A stretch of DNA of 64,000 bases from assembly GCA_024138025.1 (NCBI GenBank), contig JAMXBD010000057.1, forward strand, positions 186,001-250,000, read 5' to 3'. This document shows positions 24,021-34,477 of the stretch, in pieces. The position numbers and the translations under genes are program-made. The number at the start of each line of letters is the position of its first letter. Positions within the stretch are counted from its first letter, which is position 1. Source of the stretch: Combretum micranthum. Lineage: Eukaryota > Streptophyta > Magnoliopsida > Myrtales > Combretaceae. The notes under the pieces were generated by a model. The model saw only the letters and a program-made list of their open reading frames with translations, made no database searches and was not told the origin of the DNA.

Positions 24021-24635
24021 TACCCATAACATAAGCTACATTACAGTTAATTCGATATGGGACCAGCTAATTTATTCGTTCCAATTGGAGAGTGCAAAAT
24101 TTTTACCAAATACGTTTCCATGAGGGAACACAGATTTCGAAAGCACACCAGACAGTAGAATTGCTTTTCCAGGTGCTCTAGGTTGTTAATTCAAGAAAAT
24201 TGGTTGAGATTTTCCCCTTGATGATCGAATTCTTTGAATTATGTATAATGAATAGTTAAGGAAGCCTCTGGCCAAAAAAAGAACTGTGAGTGAAGCCGAT
24301 TACCTAATTTTGTTAATATCAACCTATTTATTTAACAACCAAGGTTCCTATCAGGACGAAACATGTGTTCTTATCTTTTTTTTTAATATTACCAAAGTGT
24401 ACATAAGGCTGTAAGGACCAAACCGATAATCAAACCATATCCAAATTTGTTTATTTTTTCTCAAAATGTTCGGTTTCCCATTCGGTTTAATAAAGAGTAA
24501 ATTGAATCATTTTACATATTAAAAAAAATTCAAACAAATTTTTCCTTTAATTATTATTTTTTTATTTAGATATGTATTCTTCATGATAATAAAATTAGAT
24601 CAATCATATCATATTTCTATTATTATAGTTTATAA

Positions 24636-25082
24636 TGCAATGAGTTAGTGTAGATAAACAGAGAATACTCAATGAGTGAATCTTAAAACGTGAACTTAAC
24701 AACACGATTGCTAGACAATTGCAATTTACAAAGAAAACTCTTTCAATAGGATTTAAAAAGTATATCAAATGTTCTTAATTACAAAGACAAGCTTAAAGGC
24801 TTATTTTTACTATTACTTGAGGAATTCTAAAAGACAAAATCCTAAAAAGTAAATAATAAATAAAAAGAAATTGTGTAATCTAAGTTGACAATTAATGTTG
24901 GAAATAAAAACTAGCAGCCAATAAATAATACGACGATTTGAAAATTCAAAAGACAAAACTGTTAGTAATAAATGTAGGCTGGCTCCAACACCAGCGATAC
25001 ATCTTCCAAGGCCAACGATGTCTCTTCTTCTTCTTTTTGGATAACTTCCTTTTATTCACATATGTATCATCTGTCGCCTACA
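24636..25082 (-). repeat. 3' LTR of the miniature Ty3 derivative
   Basis: 447 bp, clearly homologous to 26,473-26,926 over its whole length with scattered substitutions and small indels. Ends in TG and CA. Confidence 0.8.
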
Positions 25083-25560
25083 TGATTCTCTCTCACCTAA
25101 GAAGAACTCGACCTCGAGTTCTTTTTTGAACATAAAGATGTATCTTTTGGGTAGAAAGGTAATACCTCAGCTCTTTTACTCAAAGTATTAGTAACTTTGT
25201 TCTGCACTCCAAATTTATATTTCAATTTGAAAGGAAACTTCTGCAAGAACTCCTACTCCTCCTGTAAAACTGCAGTCTCATTGGGACTCATCCTGTAGTG
25301 TGGTAGGTTGGGTAAACTCGCCCCTGACACCAAATCAATCTGATGTTAGATGTCCCTCATAGGTGGTAATTCCTCTGACAAGTCTTTGGGAAACACATCC
25401 TTGAACTCCTCCAATATCTCCTTCACTGCTTTTGGCATTGATATTTTCACAAGTTTACTTAAAATGACTTTAGGAGTCTCAGTATCTCTTGTGACAATTC
25501 TAGGCGGTACATCAGGAATAGATCCATTTTTATTAAGTTCAGTGAAATAATTGGTGGATG
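25083..25560 (-). pseudogene. pol: Fused pol remnant of the miniature Ty3 derivative
   Basis: Minus-strand words in order are [39 protein letters not shown] (start of RT), then immediately FPFKLKYKFGVQNKVTNTLSKRAEVLPF (end of RNase H). About 400 codons that should lie between them are absent, and integrase is absent too. It ends at the 3' LTR. Confidence 0.72.
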
Positions 25561-26440
25561 TTCAACCTTTTCATCAGTAGGTTTTTCTTCTACTTTAAGA
25601 GGGACGATTTTTCAAAATTCGATTGAGGTCTCTTTAGGAGTCTCCTCAATATGTTCTTTCTCATTTTCTTTTGGAGTAGGACCTTCTTCCTCTTTCAAAT
25701 TATTCTATTCTTGATGACATCTTTGTTTCTGTTGAAACGTGATTTTCTTATAATTAAGAGGATGGAATTCATTTTCTAATAATAGCTTCATCCTAAACTA
25801 CGTTCTCATAAATGGTTTTCCTTCATGACTTAACATTTTGCATAATCTCTTCACCATCAAATGCATACCCCTTTAATCGAAAAGCTACTAATTTTACACT
25901 TTTCTCTTCAGAATTTCTATATGTTTACAAATCCACTCAATTTTGTCAATCCAACCAATAAAATCATTAATCCCTAACTCTCCACTAAAATATGGAATAT
26001 CTATACTTTGGCAAAAATTGTCACAATCTTTTTTATCATACCTATAATAGCCCCTTCGGTATCTACCACCACCATCACCACCTCTTCTTCGCAATTGTCT
26101 TCGTTCATACAACTCAACTTCCTCCTCAGACTCATATTCGTAATAATCATCGAAATTATGACACTTACCTCTATATTGACACTTACGATTCGCAGCAACA
26201 GGTTTGACAATGGATCGTCGCACGCATACACTACCCTTAGTCATCTCCTATAACCATTCATGTTCCTGTTGGCATCGGATCGAACAATCAAGTCGTCAAA
26301 GCATTGTTCAATATGTTGGAATCTCTAATCCATGTTTTCCAACACCATCCTTCGATCCCGCAATTCAGATCGCAAGGCTTCCACATCCCTCACAACATTT
26401 GGAACGTGACCGCCTCCTAAACTGTAGTCTTTTAACATCT
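25560..26440 (-). pseudogene. gag: gag of the miniature Ty3 derivative
   Basis: The minus strand begins MLKDYSLGGGHVPN near 26,440, then EALRSELRDRRMVLENMD and a stop. It reopens at 26,244-25,894 with an Arg/Tyr-rich stretch (ERRQLRRRGGDGG) and the gypsy capsid word DIPYFSGELGINDFIGWIDK. After a frame change, VKLVAFRLKGYAFDGEEIM follows near 25,870. The Arg-rich insert is likely RNA-binding. Several stops show it is dead. The plus-strand frames at 25,992-26,464 are antisense shadows. Confidence 0.7.
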
Positions 26441-26472
26441 CTACGAGAATCTTTCCCACTCTAATACTAATC

Positions 26473-26926
26473 TGACGCAGTGAGTTAGCATAGATAAACA
26501 AAGAATACTCAACGAGTAAATCTTAAAACGTGAACTTAATAATACAATTGCTAGACAATTGCAATTTCACAGAGAAAACTCTTTCAATAGGATTTAAAAA
26601 GTATATCAAATGTTCTTAATTACAAAGATAAGCCTAAAGGCTTATTTATACTATTACATGAGGAATTCTAAAAGATAAAATCCTAAAAATTAAATAATAA
26701 ATACAAATAAATTGTGCAACATAAGTTGACAATTAACATCGGAAATAAAAACTAGCAGCCGATAATTAATACTGACGATTTGAAAAATCAAAAGACAAAA
26801 CTATTAGTAATAAATGTAGGCCAGCTTCAACGTCGACGATGCATCTTCCAAGGCCAGCGATGTCTCTTCTTCTTCTTTTTGGACAACTTCCTCTTATTCA
26901 CATATGTGTCATTTGTGTCGCCCGCA
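26473..26926 (-). repeat. 5' LTR of the miniature Ty3 derivative
   Basis: About 454 bp. On the minus strand it has a TATAAATAA box near 26,643-26,651. A primer-site relic follows at about 26,458-26,472 (TTAGTATTAGAGTGG, cf. TGGTATCAGAGC). Confidence 0.8.
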
Positions 26927-27897
26927 TCAGTTTAGGATAATTCATGTGAATAAAACTAGTATATAATTATATTTCCATGATTTATGAAACCTCTTCGGTC
27001 AATAAGTTTTACATATTTATTTACGTAATTGATGCAGTTAAAATATTATTGTTTATATTTGCATCAATGATAAGAAATATGCAATTGAAATGTTTTGATA
27101 GAAATATATTTTTATTTTGTAAATAAAAAAAATGTTCGAATAGCAAACTAAACCGTATCGAATCTTTTTTTCCTATTCAAAAAAATTATGAACCAAACCC
27201 TATGGTTATGTTCGCATTTAAAAGAAAAACAAACCATAATATATGATTGTACTTGGGTCGAGAGATAAATTGGACCGAACCGTACCGCATCCATGCCAGC
27301 CTACGTGATAGTATAAAAAAGAAAGTATATTTTTATCTTTTTTTTTTTCAATTTGAGTCCACTTTTTTTTTTTTTTTCCTTAAGCTTTCAACATCTTTAA
27401 TACCTTACAAAAGTAAAATATTCATAAGTATGTTAAATTTTATGTCCATAATAGGCATGTATTGGGTTTCAAATTTTCAATTAGCCTTGGCTAGGTAAAG
27501 TGGCTAGACTATATGCAATATTTTTTTAAACCCTTCTCTTACTCTTAAAGTTTCGTTCTTGAATTTTTATCTTTTTTCATTTATATCATATCATTAAATA
27601 TATTTAATATTACTTTTTATTAAATTATATAAATAAATATATACTTATTCTCATCATTCCATAAAGTCAATTTTTGTGAACCAATTTAAAGTTAAATAAG
27701 TGTGATGGATGAAAGAAAGACATAATAGAATTGACAAATATTCTATTCTTCAAACAGTCTTAAACGTGAAAAACTTACATTAAAAAATGAAGATTAAAAT
27801 ATGAAAGCATACGATATCAAGAAAAAAAATATATACTTTTTTTGGTTTCACATAAAATGGAATTTTACCCTGTAATTTCTTGAAGCACACCTTTCTC
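26927..27897. other. AT-rich intergenic DNA downstream of the TNL
   Basis: No gene seen. It contains T-rich runs at about 27,338-27,378 and may include the 3' untranslated region and polyadenylation signals of the TNL on the minus strand near its right end. The plus-strand frame at 27,247-27,498 is low-complexity. Confidence 0.45.
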
Positions 27898-29515
27898 CTA
27901 TCGACTTCTCAAATTTGGCAAGTCTGGAACTTGACGCAGCAAAACACAATGCGATACCTTCAATCTCCTAAGAGATTTCACTTCATCAATTCCATCTAAT
28001 GACTCTATTCCACCACAATACGATATGCTCAAAACCTGCAATGCTACCAGTAACTTAAGGCCTTCTATACTTTTCAAATTTGAGCACCTTGATATTTTCA
28101 TTTCCAGCAGGCTTGGCAATGTCTCACCGATTCGTAGCTCCGTCAAAGACACACAGTCCTCAAGTGTCAATCTCATTAGAGATTTTAACTGGTCAAGTCC
28201 GGCAGTTGTTGTATTCCACAACCTGATATACTTAGAACCCGCAATGCTCCAAGTCTTCCAAGGCCTTCTATTTTCTTAATCACTGGACAGCGTATGATTT
28301 CCATCTCCATGAGGTTTTGCAAGTTTTCAACACTTGGGAATTTAATCAGCGCCCCTAAATCCTGAATAGAAAGAACAACCAGGGATGAGGGGAACTGCAA
28401 GATATGCTCCAGATTCTTGCACTGTAAGGTTAAGTTTTTCAGAGAATCAGGAAAATTAACAAGTTTCTGATATGTGGAAGGCACAATGCCAGGGTCATGA
28501 GCGAGTACCCTGGCAGCCAGAAGAGAGGATCCACTTCGGTATCCAATAAAGTCGCTGAAAATATTTCAACATTGGCATCGGAAGCAATGGAACATTCTTT
28601 CAAGTTTTTAAACTTAATAATCATGCATCATCTTCAATTCCTTTGATTGCACATGTAGCGAAGTTAAACTAGGGGGAAGCACTGGCAGGCTCTGAAGCTT
28701 ATTGCAAGAAGTTAAATCAAGTGTCTCAAGAATCTTAAGTGCGCAGATGCTCCCTGGTAGACTGGAAATGCTAGAATAGTCAAGCTTTAAGATTCTTAGA
28801 GACCTTAGTAACCCGATAGTATAAGGAAGATTTTTCAATTTCCTACACCAAGAAGCATAAATTTCTTCGAGCTTGTCTAACACACAAAAACATGAAGGAA
28901 ACTCCCTCACGAAACAATATTCCATCTTAAGCACTCTCAAGTTTTTCAGGTTTGTAATTGATTCAGGTAGCTCAGAAATGCTTGTAGCCGACACATCCAG
29001 TTCTACTAGTGACCTTTCCACTTCACCAACAAAGGGTCCAAGGCTTGTTACAGAGCAACAATCCCTTAGCGACAGGTACTGAAGTTTCACTCTCTTGAAC
29101 ATTGAACAAGGAAGCTCCGTGATGTTGGTGCTATTAAGCTTGAGTGTTGTGAGATATAATAGTCACAAGTTGAACTCGGAAGGTGGGTCAATGAAGAACA
29201 ATTATTGGCAGTTAAAACTTGAAGCTTCTGCAGATGGCCAATTGAGACAGGGATTTCTTGTATGGAAGTTCCATCTATGAGGAGCTCCTTCAGAGCTTTT
29301 AGGCTACCCACTTCATTGGGCAACATGCTAAGTTCAGTGCAATACCTCAAATTTAAGATGGCTAACCTCTGCAACATACAGATTGAAGGATGTATCTTAA
29401 CCAATCGTGAACAGTGTTCAAGGATCAAAATTTCTAAACCTAGGCAAAAGGAGAAACTTGGGGTGATTATTAGGTCAGCGCAGCCTGTAAGGTTTAAAAC
29501 TCTCAGCTGTGGTAC
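27898..29515 (-). pseudogene. TNL exon 4: LRR region with frame breaks
   Basis: Leucine-rich repeats give receptor specificity. Readable repeats include LNLTGCADL, LEILILEHCSRLVKIHPSI, LKALKELLIDGTSIQEIPVSI, LVELDVSATSISELPESI, LRSLRILKLDYSSISSLPGSI, LTLQCKNLEHILQFP and SLRRLKVSHCVLLRQVPDLP, then a TAG stop at 27,898-27,900. The frame changes at about 29,160, 28,620, 28,458 and 28,225. At 28,225 the sequence jumps from SISGCGI to VWNTTTAGLDQL, consistent with a deletion between repeats. The words are still clear, so the decay is fairly recent. Confidence 0.85.
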
Positions 29516-29596
29516 CTTTTAAAGGAAAGAAAGAAACAGAAAGTTAGTTCATTGATCAATGGGAAGACATGCAATAGGAAATATTTGTGAAATTAC
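29516..29596 (-). other. TNL intron 3, 81 bp
   Basis: Bounded by GTAATTTC and an AG preceding GTACCACAG on the minus strand. A short intron at the start of the LRR fits the TNL family. Confidence 0.6.
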
Positions 29597-29896
29597 CTGA
29601 ATTTGATCCCATAATTCCCAGTTCTCTGTGATTTTGCTCCATGATAAATCGAGGACTTTTAGAAATTCTGCAAGATGTTCAGCATTTTGAAATGGTGGAA
29701 AACAGCTTTGCCAGATGAGATTCCTTTGCTGCATACAGTCACTATCAGTAATTCTGCAGGTTATTTCATGTTCCAGCTTGAAGAACCTTATGTTATCCAT
29801 ATGCCCAGAACCTGCAGGTTTAATATCAATAAAGTATTTTTCAGAGAAGATCACTTCCTCCTGTTGGATAGGATTCCAATGAGCGTGAAAATGGTA
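29597..29896 (-). pseudogene. TNL exon 3: first LRR segment
   Basis: 300 nt, open, between acceptor TTCTTACAG (just before 29,896) and donor GTAATTT (after 29,597). It reads HFHAHWNPIQQEEVIFSE, a linker, then LAEFLKVLDLSWSKITENW, the start of the leucine-rich repeats. The exon ends on a complete codon and joins VPQLRVLNLTGC of exon 4. Confidence 0.78.
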
Positions 29897-30018
29897 CTGT
29901 AAGAAATCGGACTAGAGCCAAGACAGACAGTTATCTGGTCTTAATTTTAGGGAAGCGTTGTAGAAGAGCTAACCTGATATGTTATCTCCATTATTTATGT
30001 AGGAGGATAAGGTGATGC

Positions 30019-30474
30019 TGTTGGAAGCTATGATGAGTTACGAATATGAAATCTTAATACAAATGAAGAAGAGGGAAGAAAGGGATAACTTAGAATTTTT
30101 TTTTTTTTCTATATTTTCTCTTAATATATATATATATATATATATATATAACAACTGATTACAAGTTCTTTTATAGGCTTAAACATCAGCTAATGGCCAT
30201 AAAAAAAAAAGTATAAATAGAATTCTAAAATCAGGCATAAAAAAAAAATAATGTTAATTTTTTTTAACTTGTAATAAAATAACTATAACTCTCTCTAGAA
30301 AATTTCAATGAACTTGTAATTTACACCATTTAAAATTAGACTTAATAATTTAATTCCATATTTAATTCACCAAAAATGACATCCCTTTACCTTCCCAAAA
30401 CTTCACTTACAAGTTTTTGTCCACTGCTAAAGACGAGAAGTCAAGTTTAATTAATTTTTGAAAAATTCTCAACA
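30019..30474 (-). repeat. 3' LTR of the copia element
   Basis: 456 bp, homologous to 33,563-33,997, with a (TA)n run at about 30,126-30,150 that is shorter in the other LTR. Confidence 0.85.
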
Positions 30475-30551
30475 CCCCTTGTAACTTGACTTCTTCACAA
30501 CTCCAATCATCTCTCTGAGCTGCTGAAATCTATCTTTCTTGAGGGGTTTTG

Positions 30552-31760
30552 TTAAAATATCGGGTCTAGCACATGTAAGTACCTTAGGCTTCCAACAAGG
30601 CTTCGAAATGTGGTCGGGTTGACTTTCCTTACTCCATCCTCCTTGGAGGGTTTTACCCTACACTCCATCGGGGTATTCACAGGATTGCAATCCATCATCT
30701 TAAACTTTTTTATAATCTCTCTTGCATATGCCTCTTGAGAGATAAATATCTCGGCACTCCATTGTTTCACTTCTATCCCCAAATAATATGACATAAGCCC
30801 CATATCACTCATCTCAAATTCTCATAACATCGCCATTTTAAAATCATCATACACTTGTGGATTATTTCCCGTAAGAATGAGGTCATCCACATAAATGAAC
30901 ACAAACTAAATATCATCTTTCTCCTTTTTAACATAAAGTGCATATTCATGAACGCACCTTGAAAAACCATTTTCTTGAAGATATTTGTCAAGACGACACC
31001 ATGCTCGTAGCGCTTGTTTAAGGCCGTACAACGCCTTCTTCAATCTTAGCACCTTATCTTGATGACTTCCACTGTAAATCCTTTTAGTTGTTCCACATAT
31101 ACTTCTTCTTCAAGAGTACCATTTATAAAGACTGACTTTACATTCACTTGATGAATTGTCACTGGTTTTGTGTCGCAAGAGCAACCAATAACCGTATTGT
31201 CTCCAAGCGGGCAACGGGAGCAAATACTTCTTCATAATCCACGCCATGTTTTTGTTTATACCCTTTTACATCTAGTCTCGCTTTGTACCTTTTAATTTCT
31301 CCTTTCATATTTTTCTTTAGCTTGTAAATCTATTTAACCCCAATTACTTGATGACCACTTGGTAGTGTGACAAATTCCCAAGTGTCATTTTCTCAATGGA
31401 ATGAATTTCTTCCTCCATAGCTTGCACCCATTTTTTGTCTTTTACACCTCTTCAAAACTCAAAGGTCATCATTTGCTAGTAGACAAAAAAGATTCTCATC
31501 ATCAATTCTTTCAGTAGCATCATAGAGATCTCTTACGCTTCGAAATCTTTGAGGTTGTTCGCTTGAGCTTGTTGTAGAAGGAGTCGAACTCTCACCTTCG
31601 GTTTCTTGTTCTTCATTCTCATCTTCTCCCAAATATGGAAGAAAACTATGTCTCTTCTTCTTGAACACTCCAATCCCATGAGGTATCTTCCTGAAACTCT
31701 ACATCTCTTAATCACGACTTTTTTGGAAACAGGGTCAAAACATTTGTACCCTTTAGAGTT
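30552..31760 (-). pseudogene. pol: copia reverse transcriptase, truncated before RNase H
   Basis: Reads FKKKRHSFLPYLGEDENEEQ and SVRDLYDATE (linker), then RT words. The catalytic motif FIYVDDLILTGN has YVDD at 30,882-30,893. MSDMGLMSYYLGIEV, NPVNTPMECRVK and FRSLVGSLRYL follow. In a frame shifted by one, the last word continues ARPDI and then at once LTKPLKKDRFQQLREMIG, the C-terminus that normally follows RNase H. Confidence 0.82.
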
Positions 31761-32830
31761 CTGGCATAGCCAATAAACACCATCTTCTAACTCCTATCAT
31801 CAAGCTTTGTCCTTTCTTGCTCGGATACATGAACATAGCCAATAGATCCGAAAACTCTTAAGTGCCTCACACTTGGCTTCCATCCACTCCCTGCTTCTTG
31901 AGGGGTTATTTTCTCCAGACTCCTCGTAGGTGAACGGTTTGAGAGATAAACTGCACATGAAATAGCCTCGGCCCAAAAATCCTTAAGCCTATTATTACTT
32001 TTTAGCATCTTCCTCGCCATGTTAAGAATTGTCCTATTCTTTCTCTCTACGACCTCATTTGTTTTGGTGCTCTTGGGACCGTCATAGGATGTCGAATTCC
32101 ATTTTCCTCACAAAAGACCTTGAATTCATTAGAAGTGAACTCTCTACTTTTATCGGTTCTTAGAATTTTAATTTGGTATCTACTTTCCTTTTCAACAAGA
32201 AGTTTGAATTTTTTAAAATGTCTTAAAAACTTCACTCTTGTTCTTAAAAAAATAAACCATGTCTTCCTTGTGTGATCATCAATGAAGAGCACAAAATATG
32301 AACTCTACCAAAAGATTGTGGCTTGGTAGGACCACACACATCTGCATGCACAAGTTGTAAAGGCTCAGTTGCTCGCAAAAGTGACGCCTTTGGAAAGCTC
32401 TTTCTTGCATGTTTTCCGAGTAGACATGCCTCACATAATTGATTCGGGTGATTGCTTTTGGGAACTTCTTTCACCATATTCTTTTCTCCTAGCATTCTAA
32501 GCCCTTCAAAGTTGAGGTACCCAAATCTCATGTGCCAAATCCATGAAGGATCCTTGACACAAGCTTGTAAACACTTCGCTTCCACCATTTCACATTTAAA
32601 ATGAACATTCGGTTCTTTGTCATGGCAACTTTAGCAATAAGTCTATCATCCCGATCTCGAAGCCACAAATAATTGTTCTCCATCTTCACTTTGTGTTCGC
32701 TCTCTAATAGTTGTCCAATGCTCAAAACATTGCTCTTCATTTTGGGGATGTAGTAGACATTATGGAGAATTTTATGATCTCCATGCTTTGTGGCATAAAT
32801 CACCGAGCCTTTTTCCTTATCTCTATCTTG
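31760..32830 (-). pseudogene. pol: copia integrase
   Basis: Minus-strand frames give the pre-integrase words IWHMRFGYLNFEGLRML and LCEACLLGKHARKSFP (zinc site), LVHADVCGPTKP with the first catalytic Asp, LFIDDHTRKTWFIFL, IKILRTDKSREFTSNEF with the second Asp, and after a frame break ARKMLKSNNRLKDFWAEAI and YLSNRSPTRSLEKITPQEA. At least three frame changes separate these parts. Confidence 0.82.
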
Positions 32831-33230
32831 TATCATCTCCAAAACGAACATTCCCAGTCACTTTTGTATCCAACTCCACAAATTTGCTTCTATCTCCCGT
32901 CATGTGGTTGCTTCCACCGTTGTTAAAGTACCATATGACATCTTTTTCTACAGAGCCTTCTTTTTGAGAAAATAAAAGAGTATCACCTTCTACCTCCTTA
33001 TGCTCAATAAAGTTTGTCTCTTCATCGCAACTCTTAGTTTGACATTCCCAAGAATAGTGACCGTTCTTCCGACATGCATAGCACTCTACTTGGCTTTTAT
33101 CCTTTCTCCAATTATTATTTCTCCCTCGTCTACGACCTCTTTGAGAACTCCTATTTCCACCTTCGTGAAATAAATGTTGCTCGCCTTTAGAGTTTGGAGT
33201 CACACCTTCTTCACCCTATCAACTCCAACC
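32823..33230 (-). pseudogene. gag-pol: copia gag zinc knuckle and protease
   Basis: Minus-strand frame 33,203-32,823. The basic stretch SSQRGRRRGRNNNWRK is followed by CYACRKNGHYSWEC (33,042-33,083), a perfect C-x2-C-x4-H-x4-C knuckle. Next is the protease word WYFNNGGSNHMTG (about 32,901-32,933), normally WYLDSGASNHMTG: the catalytic Asp is Asn, so the protease is dead. The N-terminal gag before the knuckle is mostly absent (33,230-33,545 holds only fragments). Confidence 0.78.
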
Positions 33231-33562
33231 ACGGAATTCTTTAGAATTTCCCATGCATCCTTACTCTGGTCGCATTGGCTATCTTCTTGAACATGTCATC
33301 ATCTAACCCTTGATAAATAATTGAGAGGTACACTATGATCTCTCTTCTTTGCTCGCTGCCAAGCTTCTAGTTTGGCCACGGTTGCAGTATTCTCGTCTGT
33401 GGGATCTTCATATCCCTTCTCGACAATGTCCCATAAGCCATGAGACCCAATTATAGCCTTCATGCGTAGCGCCCATCAGTCATAGATGGTTTTGGTTAGT
33501 TGTGAGTATTGGAAGGTGATATTAGTGTTGGTGCTCATTTTAACAAGGCTCTGATACCAATT

Positions 33563-33997
33563 TGTTGGAAGCTATGATGGGTTACGAATATAGAATGTTA
33601 ATACAAATGAAGAAAAGAGAAGTAAGGGATAACTTGGAAGTTTTTTTTTCTATATTTTCTCTTAATATTCATATGTATAAGAACTGATTACAAGTCTTTT
33701 TATAGGCCTAAACATCAGCTAATGATCATAAAAAAAAAAAAACGTACATAAAAATAAAATTCTAAACATTAGGCATTAATTTTTTTTTAACCTGTAATAA
33801 AACGGTTATAACTCTCTCTAGAAAATTTCAATGAACTTGTAACTTACACCATTTAAAATTAGACTTAATAAGCTTTGAATCCATATTTAATTCACTAAAA
33901 ATGACATCCTTTGCCTTCTCAAAACTTCAATTACAAGTTTTGTCCACTGCTGAAGACGAGAAGTCAAGTTTAATTAATTTTTAAAAAATTCTCAACA
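33563..33997 (-). repeat. 5' LTR of the copia element
   Basis: 435 bp; on the minus strand it carries GGCCTATAAAAAG (TATA box near 33,696-33,706). The primer site TTGGTATCAGAGCC lies next to it at about 33,547-33,560. Closely similar to 30,019-30,474. Confidence 0.85.
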
Positions 33998-34477
33998 GAT
34001 CCCTCATTGCAGCTATAGGCATTCATGAACTTGGTTGGGTTGTGTCTTGAGTCAACTTATTGTGGTGGTTAGACTGATTGAAATCTGGAAGGAAACAATT
34101 GAAATTGCAATTGAGATCCCTAAGGAATCGATTAGGGAAGAGAGAAGTAATTGAGCAATGAGAACTAAAAAGTGTGCTTGGAGTCAGCCATCGTTCGAAG
34201 AAATTGCTAGAGCTCATTGGTCTAGCTCCATGGCAGTGGAAACGTGTCAGGGCTCAAGTGATTTGCCAAGGCAACAAGACCTTGAAAGAGGCTTTATCAA
34301 GTACTTGTATTGTCACGGTTGGTATATAGCAATATACATATTGGAATAGATTAGAATTGAATGAACAGAAAGGAATAGAAATAGTAAGAAAATGACAAAT
34401 TCATTCCTATAATTAAGATATCCATGGATGGAATAAGTATTTACTATAGAGAAAATAACCTGACTAGAAAACATCAC
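33998..34477 (-). other. Left remainder of TNL intron 2
   Basis: Between the NB-ARC exon and the copia element. No LRR words in any minus-strand frame. Part of it (34,330-34,440) is rich in GGAATAGA-type words resembling the MITE at 36,500. Together with 29,897-30,013 it gives an original intron of about 0.6 kb. Confidence 0.5.

Larger units (their letters stand above)
24636..26926 (-). mobile_element. Miniature Ty3/gypsy derivative with 450-bp LTRs
   Basis: Two direct repeats, 24,636-25,082 and 26,473-26,926, flank a 1.39-kb inner part. Both start TG and end CA. The inner part, on the minus strand, has gag, then a jump from gag into the end of the protease/RT linker (EFKDVFPKDLSEELPPM, HQIDLV) and then directly to the end of RNase H (KYKFGVQNKVTNTLSKR). 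Most of RT, RNase H and integrase is missing, so it could only move with proteins from another element. No target-site duplication is evident. The same family has an LTR at 63.1 kb. Confidence 0.83.
30019..33997 (-). mobile_element. Ty1/copia element, internally deleted, in TNL intron 2
   Basis: LTRs at 30,019-30,474 and 33,563-33,997, both TGTTGG...CAACA. The flanks are GATGC (30,014-30,018) and GATCC (33,998-34,002), a target-site duplication with one mismatch. On the minus strand: primer site, gag zinc knuckle, protease, integrase, RT and a C-terminal tail. RNase H is missing. Stops and frameshifts are spread through all domains. It is in the same orientation as the TNL. Confidence 0.9.

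Noticed and set aside
25992..26464. Several plus-strand frames (His- and Ser-rich)
   Set aside because: Antisense of the Arg-rich gag of the miniature Ty3 derivative.
24636..26926. Reading the 450-bp repeats as a DNA transposon with direct repeats
   Set aside because: TG/CA ends, primer-site relic, TATA box and gag words show they are LTRs.
28873..29522. Plus-strand frames opposite the LRR exon
   Set aside because: Antisense shadows of leucine-rich repeats; no independent coding signal.
34023..34349. Frames in TNL intron 2, considered as a missing LRR exon
   Set aside because: No LRR phrase or splice pair; exon 2 already joins exon 3 sensibly.
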